A DNA stretch of 64,000 nucleotides from assembly GCF_028389875.1 (NCBI RefSeq), contig NC_084665.1:17640001-17704000 (forward strand), in the 5' to 3' direction. Positions 37,292 to 47,821 of the stretch are shown here, piece by piece. Every line of letters begins with the position of its first letter. Position 1 is the first letter of the stretch. The DNA is from Rhea pennata. Lineage: Eukaryota > Chordata > Aves > Rheiformes > Rheidae. The position numbers and the translations under genes were made by a program. The notes beneath the pieces are model-generated. The model had not been told where the DNA came from. It ran no database searches and was given only the letters and a program-made list of their open reading frames with translations.

Positions 37292-37338
37292 CAGGTCTGC
37301 TGCTGTGAAATGCTGGAAACCTCTGCCAGTTGGGATGA
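37292..37338 (-). CDS. GTF2A1L: GTF2A1L exon 4 (47-bp exon with T28 acceptor tract)
   Basis: Encodes VIPTGRGFQHFTAADL, matching human VIPAGRTLPSFTTAEL. It enters in phase 1 and leaves in phase 0, and its donor is gtatgt. The length is not a multiple of three, so skipping it alone would shift the frame. Sixteen bases before the exon (minus strand) begins an unbroken run of 28 T, which serves as, or extends, the polypyrimidine tract. Confidence 0.92.
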
Positions 37339-37353
37339 CTAAAGAAGCTATGC

Positions 37354-37381
<28 letters not shown>
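37354..37381 (-). repeat. T28 homopolymer in the GTF2A1L exon 4 acceptor
   Basis: Twenty-eight A on the plus strand (T on the transcribed sense) immediately upstream of gcatagcttctttag and exon 4. Confidence 0.95.
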
Positions 37382-37384
<3 letters not shown>

Positions 37385-39029
37385 TTTTAAACAGACATAT
37401 ATGGTCATTCAGTACTTTCCAGCAGGCATAACTGAAGCTAATGTAATCTAAGTTGAGTTCATGCTCATTAGATTAACGCATAAGTAAGCACATCTACATA
37501 ACGTTGCTGAATACATTTTCTTTTATGTTGCTTCACACTCATGCTGAACTCATTTTTTAATACTATTATTTTATAATCTGAACTTATAAGACCTGCATTT
37601 TGTCAAAAACTTGTCTTGGAGATTTTGGTTTTTTTAAAAAAAGATCAAACATTTAAATAGAAGTATTTAAGTGAGTTGTACTGTAAAAAATAAAGTGTGA
37701 CATTTCTACATGCTGCATCACCTACAGGGACAGATGTGCCATGTTTCCATTTTAGCACAATCAAGAATGTATATATCAAAGGCACTGCCTTGTCAACATG
37801 AGAAAATTTTGTAAGTAATTTTCTGCACCAGTGCTAATCCAACGGTGTGAATGGTAGGAGCAGTAAGATTTTCAAAATCATTCACTGCTGAGTTCACTGC
37901 AAGAAGATATGTCAAAAGGAAAGATTTCAAAGGCTTTAAGAGGAGCAGAATTTACGTAACCCTAACTACTCTGAAAACCTCAGCCATAGGACAATTCAAA
38001 GATCACTTAAGAACAAACAAACAAGAGTGCACTGGCTTCAACAGATTGTTCTGCCTTAGTACTAGCCACCCTTCCAAAAGTTAGTCATAATAAAGTATAA
38101 TTAAATATAAGCCCTCTCACAGCTAACAAATGCAAAAGTATATCCTCTTTAACAAGATGGAATAAATAAAACAGTCTATCTCCAAAAACAGTCCATTCAA
38201 ACATGAAGAGTGCAGAAAAATCAAGGGTGCCTACTCAGCCTTGAATGGTTGCCCACGGAAACATGCACTATGATACAGATTTTAATTACATCAACATATA
38301 CAATTTTTCTTCTTTGTGGAGAAAGGTCTTAAGCGCCCTCTCACATTGGGAGAGGCTTCAGCTGAGCATTACATTCTACCTTAACATCATCACAGTGGTC
38401 AGCTGAACTTAATCAAGACAAATTGACCTTGAAGTCAAAGTCTGTGTGAAAAGTCAGCCACTTCTGTGTGATGTGAATTATCTGCTTTTAGAAGAACTAA
38501 CTGAAAGACAAACAAATGAACAAAAAAAAGAAAATCCCCAAACCTCACACTCTTATATTTGAGCAAGGATTCATATCATTCACAAATACACATATTTAAG
38601 ATGCGTAGATAGATTCACTTCCAATATGAGAGCAGAGTTGCATGGCACAAACATGCCATGTAACCCTCAGCACACATCATGTCACACGAGGAAGTGAAAG
38701 CTCAATCCTTCTGGAGAATTTGTAATTGAAGGGTTACATTTCTGGACTACACACAAGACTAAACTTCTCATACTTCCTTGCTGGAAATAAGCAGCAGCTC
38801 AAGGGCAGGTAGATGCAATTGCATTAGTTTACCAAAATTTAGTTTGTCATCTATTGGAGAAATTCCACTTTCAGATACATACCATACTCCATCCTACTAG
38901 ACATACACATGAGCACTGAAAACCAAGATTTATTTATTTATTATTCTAGCACCCTCAAGTCTTCCAAAAAGATTCTTGAATCACTGAGCTATTCTTAAAT
39001 TGTATCTGTTGTGTTCAACAACATCCAAC
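37382..39029 (-). other. GTF2A1L: GTF2A1L intron 3
   Basis: 1.6 kb of AT-rich sequence with no element recognised, apart from the T28 tract at its 3' end. Confidence 0.8.
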
Positions 39030-39153
39030 CTGCTGAAGCCTGCAGAGCACGATGAAAACTGTGCGGCAACTGCAGAGTAAACTGTGGCGAGTGGTGGCTA
39101 TGCCTGAAGAAGCCTTCTGTTGCTTTAGACTGCATCACCTTGGTTTCCCAAAG
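39030..39153 (-). CDS. GTF2A1L: GTF2A1L exon 3 (end of helical bundle)
   Basis: 124 bp encoding LWETKVMQSKATEGFFRHS and FTLQLPHSFHRALQASA plus one base. Human is LWETKVLQSKATEDFFRNS. Acceptor gtttttgcag. The donor is AG|gttgga, a weak match to gtragt; the frame confirms it because the trailing G joins TC of exon 4 to give Val. Confidence 0.95.
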
Positions 39154-39200
39154 CTGCAAAAACAATATTAAGGTCACCAGATATCAGCTTTAAAATAAAC

Positions 39201-39226
<26 letters not shown>
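39201..39226. repeat. (AT)13 microsatellite
   Basis: Thirteen AT units in GTF2A1L intron 2, about 50 bp upstream (sense) of the exon 3 acceptor. Confidence 0.9.
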
Positions 39227-39235
<9 letters not shown>

Positions 39236-39449
39236 TAAATAAATGATAATCAAGTATTACTAGTTTTTCAAGAGTAAACTGATTGGCTCTATCCAATAAA
39301 CAAAGTAACAATCACTACTAAATTTTGACTTTTAGCAGCCCAATTCATCATTCGCAGAATATTTGCAACTCTAAGTTAGGCAAAAATTTGCAAATTTCAG
39401 AGGGCAAAGTGAAAAACAGTTTTTATTAATTCAAGTGAACCCAACAAAC

Positions 39450-39551
39450 CTGCTTCAAGTCTTTCAAAACCTGTTCTTCTATGCCCTCTTCTGCAAAGAG
39501 TTCCCGAACACCTTCAATCACATCTTCGATAATGGATCTGTAGAGTTTAGG
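39450..39551 (-). CDS. GTF2A1L: GTF2A1L exon 2 (N-terminal TFIIA helices)
   Basis: Thirty-four codons, PKLYRSIIEDVIEGVRELFA followed by EEGIEEQVLKDLKQ, almost identical to human ALF. The segment forms the four-helix bundle with TFIIA-gamma. Acceptor tgtgtag, donor gtttgt (weak), phase 0 at both ends. This is the exon onto which STON1 is spliced in the human read-through transcript. Confidence 0.98.
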
Positions 39552-41515
39552 CTACACAAAATAATTTAAAGCATTTACAAGTTAAGATGAAGATCAAGTA
39601 ATCTGCAAGCACAGCACAAAATCTAATCCAGCTGCATAAACTGAACATGGAGAGATCAGTGCAATATGTTGAATGCTCTGCTAAGTGCACAGACCTGCAG
39701 GTTCACCTGATCTGCAAGCCCCACTCATTCTTCTAAATCCATAGGACTAATGAGACATCCCTGAAAAAATACTTGACTTTTTAGCTTTGAAATATTGGTC
39801 TCTGTGGGCTGCAGAAATGTTTAAGAAAATCCTACGAACATTAGAACAGCTACTGTGGTATATTTTCAAAATAGCATATTTTAAGTGATCATTTCAAATA
39901 TGCTATTTACTGTGTAGTATCATTTTAGCAGTGCTGGATAACATCACAGCCCCTAACTCAAAGAACAAATAACAGTACAAACTAAAGAAAAAAAAAAAAG
40001 GCGATGATTTTGTCAGAAGCATGATGTGAATAAGCTGTTACAAGCTGAACAAGAAACAGATTATTCTTTGTGACAATAATCAGATGCTATATAGTAGTTT
40101 ATCTATGGAATTCACTACAGCTAACAGTTTAACACTACAGTTATCGATATATATTATTTATCTCATATGAGACGACAACTATAACGTGACATTTCATTCT
40201 CTCTCCCATGCACATATCAGTGCTTAGATGCTAATCCTCTTATCAGATCTGGACAACAGACATAAACACATATAAGCTTCAAGGTTCACCTATTCAGATC
40301 TAAGCATAAAAATAAACAGCTTCTAATGTTTTTAAGCTTTTTAATCCTGACTGTCATCACCATCAGAATAATCTACTAATACAAGTGGAAGTAAGAAGCT
40401 AACATTTTTAGGAAACCGCAGCAGTTAGGACTTCAGGATCTGAATTATTTACATTTGTCTAACTTAGCATCAAATTAATATTTCACTGCTATGAAATATT
40501 CTGTTCTAAATTGCAGATGAAAAACAGCTTAACATAAATAGAAGTTATTGTTCAGCTACAGGTGATAATCTTTGCAAAAGGCAATCAGCACAAAATAGCG
40601 CAATTGAGAGATGACCATGGTCTTGTACGATTCCTTAGGGAGCCTGGAGATCCCTGGGAATCCCCCAGCACATTTACAGAGCTGAGGAAGGGCTGAGGGT
40701 AGTTCATCTCCTGCAGCACTACATCAAAAAAAATGTTGGCGAGTCCATATGTCAAACATTTGGCCTTTGCTGCTAATTCAGAAGAGAAACTGCATTTAAA
40801 TCAATTTGCTTTCCACGGGCATATTCCTCTCCCCAGGTTGGCCAAGCTACATTGCATTATGTACAACATTATAGGGAGCACAAACATTACGTTATGCATT
40901 ACGCCTGAACCGTACAAAGCAACTATAAAATTCAACCCCAAGTGCTTTCCAGCAGGAGCAAAGGGGGTCACAGCGCGTACGCTACGGCACTCGTTTCACC
41001 CTGTTACACACGCAAGGACGAGGCCATGGAGAAACGCAGCAGCACCAACTAAGCACCTCCAGTTCTCTTTATATGTGAACTGGCATGAGAAAGAGCACAA
41101 TTAACACCTCCCTCCAGAGAGAAGGGAAAAAAGGGAAGGGGAATACTTAATTTTAAGTCCCCAGGACTTCCCCGGGATTAGGCACACCTGAAGGATGCCT
41201 AACAGAGCAGCCACGCAAACCTACTTCCCTCAGGGAGAGCCAGGCACACTGACCCCAGAGCTACCTGATTCCCCCCAACAGTCACAGCCCTGAGGCTTTT
41301 ATCCACTTATCCACTGCCCTGCTAAACATTTCCCTTAATAAAACCGAAAAGGAAGGGGGAAAAAAAAATAATAATCCCGCAAGGCTTCCCGAGTTAGCCC
41401 AAGGCTCCTCGTTTCCCGGGGTAGGAGCAGGAGCGAGGCCACCCCGCGCCGGAGCCAACCCGGGCCTGGGGCAGCCCCGGCCCCAGGGACGGGAGGGGAC
41501 GGGAGGGCCCCTCAC
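39552..41515 (-). other. GTF2A1L: GTF2A1L intron 1
   Basis: 2.0 kb with no other exon seen. Its first 100 bp belong to the CpG island and carry a G-quadruplex-type motif on the plus strand at 41486-41507. Confidence 0.8.
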
Positions 41516-41536
41516 CACGGGGTTGCCGTGAGCCAT
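41516..41536 (-). CDS. GTF2A1L: GTF2A1L exon 1 (start codon, seven codons)
   Basis: ATG GCT CAC GGC AAC CCC GTG encodes MAHGNPV, aligning with human MACLNPV, and is followed by donor gtgagg. The Kozak context is strong (G at -3, G at +4). The exon is too short for ORF-based detection; it is supported by the phase-0 join to PKLYRS and by its position inside the CpG island. Confidence 0.88.
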
Positions 41537-41610
41537 GGCCGCTGCGGCCGCCACAGCCACCGCCCCGCGGCGCCGCCGCCGCCCGCCTTAAGGCGCCGCC
41601 CGCCGCCGCC

Positions 41611-41624
41611 GTTGCCATGGCGAC
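41611..41624 (-). promoter_or_regulatory. RFX X-box in the GTF2A1L promoter
   Basis: GTCGCCATGGCAAC on the minus strand fits the X-box consensus GTNRCC-N(0-3)-RGYAAC exactly, with a 2-bp spacer. It lies 75-88 bp upstream of the GTF2A1L start codon. RFX proteins, notably RFX2, control many testis genes, which fits a germ-cell TFIIA subunit. Function is inferred. Confidence 0.6.
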
Positions 41625-41646
41625 GCGGCCTGCCCCCGCCGTCCGG

Positions 41647-41666
41647 TCCGTCCGTCCGTCCGTCCG
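41647..41666 (+). repeat. (TCCG)5 tetranucleotide repeat
   Basis: Five perfect TCCG units in the CpG island, about 110-130 bp upstream of the GTF2A1L ATG. Confidence 0.9.
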
Positions 41667-42264
41667 CCCGCACGCGCGAGAGGGGGAAGTTCAGCCCCCG
41701 GGAAAGCGTGTCCCCCCCCCCACACACAGGTTTTCTCAGGCCACTTGTTTCCGACAAATAATTTGCGACTGTCCTGACCGTGAGAGCGGCGCGGTGGCGC
41801 ACGGGGGGGGGGGGGCGAAGGAAAGGCGCCACTTCTGCGTGTCCAAAATAAACACCTCGCATCTCGCTAACGCGCGGGGAGCGGGGAAATCAAGCTCGTC
41901 CTCGAAGCGGAGGAAGGGGCCCGCGCTCGGTGTTAGGCAGGGCGTGGGGCAGGCGCCCCTGCGAGAAAGGCTCTGGGGAAGGCCAAAATGAAAACGTGGC
42001 GGGAGCCTTTCCCACCGCGGCTCACCTGAGGGTGCAGGCAGGCGGGAGAGCCCCGACTCACTGGTGATTAAACCCTTTGGTTTGATTTGTTTCTTTAAAA
42101 TCATTAATACTTTCAGTACGATTTTTCCAATGGAAAATTTCCTTTTTCCAGGTATTACAGATTCTGTGAACCTTAGGGAATAATTGGCAGCATCTCCACA
42201 ACAGGCATGTAATCAGTCCCAAGGGAAATAAATTTGTAGTCCAACCGGATGATTTCAAGAGAAA

Positions 42265-42450
42265 AGGCAGCGTGGACCAATGGCTAAAGCACCCAAGAAA
42301 CTTGGGCTTTATCCTCAGCCCTCCTCGGCGGCCCAGAGCGAGTCACTTTGCTGTGCTTTGTCTCAGCTGCTTTGCCTGGAAAAAGCTGTGATATTTTAAA
42401 AGTGCTCCAAAGCCGACTGCTGAAAGGTGCTTTACTATACTATCATTACT
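42265..42450 (+). mobile_element. Decayed tRNA-derived SINE (MIR / amniote CR1-tailed type)
   Basis: The order of parts is that of amniote tRNA-SINEs: a GGCAGCGTGGACCAATGGCT head with A-box-like sequence, CTTGGGCTTTATCCTCAGCC at the B-box position, the core GAGTCACTTTGCTGTGCTTTG, a cTcAGctgctttgcctggaaaa segment, and a tail resembling AGTGCTTTGAAG...CTGCTGAAAGGTGCT. Divergence is high, so the copy is old. Family assignment is from memory of consensus sequences. Confidence 0.6.
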
Positions 42451-44629
42451 CATAGCACAGACAAAATGAAATAGAGAGCATGTTGGAAATCCCATGCTTC
42501 CCCAGGCACAGCATAGACAGATCTGCCTGGCCAGTGTGAACACCTTTCTCTGGTGAGCTTCCTTTTTTCTTCCATGTCACTGAAAAACCCCAATAACGCT
42601 GGGAAATAACTGAGCGCTGGTTACTAAACCCAGGCTTCTTCTTTCAGCTCCGTGGGCCAAAGAGGGAGCAGCCACCACACAAAGAACAAGGGAGCCAAAG
42701 GCCTCAGTCTGCATTTTGGACCCTGACCTCTAGCACAACCTGAAGCAAATCCACTGGCTTTTTTGGTCTGAAACATCAGCTTTTGTGCATAGAGGAAAAG
42801 AGACTTTGTTTGGAGAACAGAAGGGAGCAGAATTACGTATGCCACATAGTGTGCAAATATACCTAGGAAAACTGGATGGAAAAGTATATTATCTTGCACT
42901 GATAAACTCTGAAGTCATTATTGCCTCATAAACAGGAAGATGGCTGAAGCTACCAGTTAAGCAGCAGCAATCTGGTACAACTACACAAATTATTGCTTAC
43001 ATTTGCAGCAATCTGTTCATATGTTAATAAAGAGATCTAACAATTTAGCAGTTACTCTTCTGGAAAAATGTTCATTATTCTTATAGGAAAATACATATTT
43101 TTATCTTACTTTATACATTTTCCATCTATACACAGATCAGTATTATCCTGACCATTCTGAGAAACCAGTATCATCTTTCTTCTTCTTTCTTTCTTCTTCC
43201 TTCTCAGGTAACTATATAGATATAGTGCAATATGGCCTTGTGAAGAAAAGGCTTGTGCTTAAAGCTTTAGTTTCTGAGGCTGAGTTATACATCAACAGGA
43301 TTTTAGTGAAAATGCTAACAGACCCACAATTATATAGCTAGACTAACACCTACAACAACAACAAAACTCCATAATAGCATTGTAAGGTGCATGTTCATGA
43401 ATGAGACAAAGAGGAAATGTAATTTTCTACTGAAGTAATTTTGCTCTGCAACGGTATATGTTTATTGACACTGCCTAGGTCTTGAATTGAATGGCAATTG
43501 GTTATTCAGCTGTTTGTATGCCCCACATCATCACAAGAAGAAGACAAATCATGTTGCTTTGCTTATAGAGTAATTTAAATAATAAAACACATTTTTAAAG
43601 CATGGTGTTTATTTGAAACCATCTGGGATAGAGCATGCCAAGAGAGACATTATTCTTCTTGTGCTTGATTAGTCCTGTCATGTTAGCAGAGATAGCAGGA
43701 AGAAGTTGCAGGATCTTGCTGGGTCCTGAAGGTTGCAGATGGTGATTCTGCAGCTGGTTGCAACATATTTGTGAGATAGATAAACCTGATGCATGGGTAT
43801 CCATCTGCCAGAACATTTTACAGCAGTTTTACAGCATAGAAAGAACATACATAAATGAGCTCCCCACTTTCTACGATCCTTCCTTTATCTCGGGATTATG
43901 AAGTTCCTTGAAGCTGGCACAGTCTCTGTGCGTAACTTCAAAAGGCAAAGGAAAGGGAGACTGGGAGTGTTATACCAAGGAATTTCTTGACTTTCTCAAA
44001 GAGTGGCCAGGTGACTTTGGCTCTGTGCATGTGGCCATCTGCAGACCAAAGTGAACAAGCTTTACCTGCACTTCAGACTGACAGTGTGCATCTGTAGTTG
44101 CATACACCTAACACATCCCATCAGCAAAAGACAGTGCAGACGTACCTTGTGTGTTGTAAATTATACTCTCTGTATTGGCAAGAAGTACAAAAGATCCATC
44201 ACCAAGGTTAATGTGTCATTCTCTTCTGGCAAGGGACAGTAGTCTAAGCCTCCTAATAGTACATTGCTATTGGCATAGAGAAATTAAAAACTAGGAATAT
44301 AATACAAGCTTTGAAGCTGCACTGGGATGTTGCAGAGAGTGCTTTCTACTAACCAAGGCATTTATTCTTTCTTCTGAGGTCTGGCAACAAACTTTAGATA
44401 ATTTCTTTTAGAAACTCCTAGAGAAGCTGTCTTTTAACACAAACATTGTGATCAGTGTGTCCACTGAACATGAGAAAGGCAGTGGAAAAATTAAATCTTC
44501 TCTGAACAAGACAAAATATTAAAATATCTGTGAATAGCATTATTTATTCTGATCGGCTGACTTTGCTATTGGTAACCTTAACATAGTGTCCAAATCTTGC
44601 AATATAAAGCACAAATTCATCATGATTTT

Positions 44630-44770
44630 CATGTTTATCGATTTTGTTATCATTTAACCCCATTTTTAAGAGGGGAAACTGAGACACAGACATGCTAAGT
44701 ATCTTGCCCACAGTCACAAATAGTAGCAGGAACAGTATCCAAATCTCATTGATCTTGGTTTCACTTCCTA
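44630..44770 (-). mobile_element. MIR-like SINE fragment, minus orientation
   Basis: The plus strand reads ccccatttttaagaggggaa, then actgagacacagacatgcta, then agtatcttgcccacagtcac and a diverged continuation. This is the reverse complement of the MIR core (CCCATTTTACAGATGAGGAAACTGAGGC... GTGACTTGCCCAAGGTCAC). Confidence 0.65.
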
Positions 44771-46743
44771 TCAAACTGTCTGTGTTGTAGTCCCTTTAAC
44801 AGCTCACAAGTGTCTGAGGAGTCAGGCTGTCTGCAGATTAGCATGCTGTTCAAATCCTCATGATTTTTCAGGGTTTTGTCAGCATTTGGGATAGCGCTGC
44901 TTAAGGGCACCTCAAACATTTGTTTACTGGACAGGTTTTAATTTGTAATTATTTATACTCCTCTTGGTACATGATGTCTAGAAAAGATTTATTTTTGGAT
45001 GACGAACATTTATTAATCATTAAAAAATTTACATTTTCAAAAGCCTTCCCTCTAGAAACTGAGATCCTTAGCAAATTCAGAAGCTTGGTAATGGATGCCC
45101 TCTTCTGTTGAAATACAGTACTGTTGGTGTAAGTGCATGAATACTCAACCATATGAGTGTAGAAATCTTTCTAAAAGCATATTTTATAAATATCTTGCCT
45201 TTTTTTCCTAAGTAAAAGCAATCATTCTTAAAAGGAAATGGTTCTGGAACATGAGCAGTCTTCATGGAGATGCATTGACACACGCAGAACTGCAACTTTG
45301 TTTTGAAGTAAGATATTCTCTAACATGCTCCCTTTGTTCTCAGCTGTTGACTCATAGATACACAGTACTCCAGCATCATAACCAATTTTATTAACAGCAT
45401 GATTTTGTTAAAAGCCCCATCATTTCCTTCAGTGTTCTGACACAGATAACACTGGGACCTCTGGTTTGTTCCGCTTTCATTGATCATATGCAACTCCTCC
45501 GTTTTTTCAAGTACCTCTCCTTTTTTACCTGATTTAGACCACTTTATCAGAGGAACCATTAAAAGAACTGTCCCTTAATTCAATTTAATGACAGATTTTT
45601 CAGGGAAATGGGGAGAATAAGAAAGACTCTGACCTGTACAAACTGGTATATAAAAATGGCCCTCCAGATGGATTGAATATACCAATTAGTCCTGTGTATC
45701 TCAGCTCCTTAATAAGCCCAGCATCTTATGCAGTGTGAGTAAGCCCAGTTAAGGAGGAAATAAGCCTTAGATCTCCTTAATGCTCACCCTGATACATCTG
45801 CCTTATGTGGAGAGAAAGCATCAAAGTGAAATAGCCGTTAGCAGCAACTTCACTGTCCTTATGCTTGTCCCTACTTTCCACTATACTCTTGCTCTTGCCC
45901 CACTCAGTGCTCCTCTCCTGTTCCTTCTCCTCCTTGATGGTCTGTCCTGATGCCCTGGCTACCAAGGCTGTTCATACTATCCTTTTTGTCAGGAGAGAGC
46001 CCAACCTCCCTCCCTATGTCCCCAAGAAAAGCTCCAAGCTAGCTCCCTCCTCATTTGCCTGGTGTTTACCTTCATCTCTCTCTGCTGTTCTTTTACCTGC
46101 CTTCATCAAAGGGTAAAATCCCACTTCTCCTCTCCTGTTGGTAACAGCCACCTATCTGCTCCTGGACCCACCCCCCCAGCTCCACTCTGTTGCTTCTAAG
46201 AGAAAAGTAGAACAGAGAGGGAATTGCCACAGAAAAGTAGAGAGCACATCAAGTCAGGGGGCAGTGGGAGGCTAAATGCCATAAACATTATTTCTCTTAA
46301 ATTCAGTTAGCTACTGGGAGTTTATAGTTGAACAGGTGATTGCTGAAGTCCAGGCCATTTTATTGTTAAGTTAAATAAGAGTGAAAGAGCATGTTCTGGT
46401 CAAGGGCAGTTTGCTATATCTAACTTTGCATTCCCTAGTTGGAAGAAGAAATCTGAGCTACCACAGCAGCTCCTTTTACCAGCAGCGTCTTTGCAGCACT
46501 AACATTTGCTGCCTTTGAAACTGCCATTAAGGTCAGGGTGGTACATGACTTTGAGAGAGACAGGTTCAAGCACAGCTTAACAGTAAGGTTTTTGTGTTTA
46601 TTGTCTATTTGATACCAATTTAACTTTACTAAAGAATGACTCAGACATATGAAGATTAAGCTGCATTGCCACGTGAGTCTTAGAAGCGCTTATGTGAAGA
46701 TCCCAGCACTGGTTAGGGTCTTTTTCTTGACACTCTCTTTCCA

Positions 46744-46890
46744 GCCATGCTTCCTCACTCCTCTGAGTTAAACATGGGTCCCTTCTGCTTCTACCATTTC
46801 CTGAGCTTTGTTTTTTTTCCTCCCTCTGACATTTGTTCTTAAATAAGGAAATGGAAGTGAAAGATATTGAATCAGAAAGGTCATCACAAG
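46744..46890. repeat. Direct duplication, copy 1
   Basis: About 150 bp whose close relative lies some 920 bp downstream at 47664-47821, in the same orientation. Both contain ctctgagttaaa, cttctgct, tcctgag-tttgtttt, ctctgac and a 24-bp identical block (46845-46868). Family unknown. Confidence 0.85.
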
Positions 46891-47663
46891 GTCCTAACAC
46901 TGAACTGTATGCACCATTTCATTTTTTTCCTCCAAATTCTACTTCTGGGACACCTAGATGCAAGTGTTGCACAGCCATTTGACAGTATTAACCATATAAT
47001 TAGCAGCAAAAATATTCAGTGATTCATTCCTGTAGCTCCACAGGAACAGTTTCCATTTGCACACTATGCCTTTCCATGAAAGGGGCTGAAACAGTATTTC
47101 ACTTTTTCTCTCCAGGCAGTGGATGACTCCCACCATTTCAGGTAAACTGTCATCTAAAGCCTGGTGTCAAAATTTATAGTTAGACAGTAAAATCTAATTA
47201 ACATTACAGATGAATTGGCAGGTGCAGGTCCCTCCCTAGAGAGCAGTCCAACAAGTTTACAGTGGTAGGATACCTCTGGCTATCGCGAAGTTAATATCTA
47301 AGTTCCCACTTTATTATCTTCCTCTTTCCACTGCTAGTTTTTACTTGATATTTTCATTGCATTTGTTATTGCATGAGCAAGGTCCTCCTATCACAGAATA
47401 TATATCATCACCGACAGCTGCACAGATGTGACACAGGGATGCCCAAGGTGGAGACGGAGCTGGTTGTTCTGCTTGGTGCTAATGGCACCGCTGAGAATGT
47501 GAAAGCTCGGTGCAGAGGCAGGGCGGGCACAGCCTGGCAGTGTCATTTCCATACAGCTGGGCAGCAAGCTGGATGCGGCCCAGCACTGAGCTGCGCTGCT
47601 GTGCAAGCTCGTCCGAACGAGCTCTGCTCACCCCCCTTTCCTTCTGCCAGCTCCCTGGCTGGG

Positions 47664-47821
47664 CCATGCCTCCTCCCTCCTCCGCCTCTGAGTTAAATGT
47701 GGGGCACTTCTGCTCCCAGCATGTCCTGAGTTTTGTTTTGTTTCCCATCTCTGACCTTTATTCTTAAACAAGGAAATGGAAGTGAAAGATATTTTATATT
47801 AAATCACAAAGGTCATCACAA
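47664..47821. repeat. Direct duplication, copy 2
   Basis: Second copy of the 46744-46890 sequence; the identical 24-bp block is at 47770-47793, and aaggtcatcacaa is also shared. A small insertion (tttatatta) separates them from copy 1 register. GC-rich sequence precedes it. Confidence 0.85.

Larger units (their letters stand above)
30354..41536 (-). other. GTF2A1L: GTF2A1L gene, TFIIA alpha/beta-like factor (ALF), complete coding region in nine exons
   Basis: Nine minus-strand exons join to 1482 nt, 493 residues plus stop (human 478): 41516-41536, 39450-39551, 39030-39153, 37292-37338, 35962-36055, 34097-34698, 32369-32662, 31977-32066 and 30354-30461. The N-terminal TFIIA helical bundle (about residues 7-60) starts PKLYRSIIEDVIEGVRELF; the middle is a Gln/Ser/Thr-rich linker; a Taspase1-type site IIQLDG sits at 354-359; then come an acidic block and the C-terminal beta-barrel ending FAKAIGDAEW. 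With TFIIA-gamma it forms a TFIIA-like complex that stabilises TBP on promoters, mainly in germ cells. GTF2A1L is preferred over GTF2A1 by the start MAHGNPV, by KATEGFFR in exon 3 and by synteny with LHCGR and STON1. Confidence 0.95.
41400..42050. promoter_or_regulatory. GTF2A1L: CpG island covering the GTF2A1L promoter and first exon
   Basis: The only long GC- and CpG-rich block in the window, roughly 650 bp, contains GTF2A1L exon 1, GCC-repeat-rich sequence just upstream of the ATG, five tandem TCCG units at 41647-41666 and homopolymeric C and G runs (41710-41719 and 41803-41815). No TATA box is visible at a fixed distance, so dispersed initiation is likely. Edges are approximate. Confidence 0.8.

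Noticed and set aside
41282-42104. Several overlapping ORFs of 77-124 codons in the CpG island
   Set aside because: Stop-poor GC-rich sequence on both strands; only the seven-codon MAHGNPV exon has homology support.
43172-43212. Plus-strand splice acceptor of an unknown exon (polypyrimidine tract ending ttctcag)
   Set aside because: No open frame with homology or a donor follows; the CTT-rich run alone explains the resemblance.
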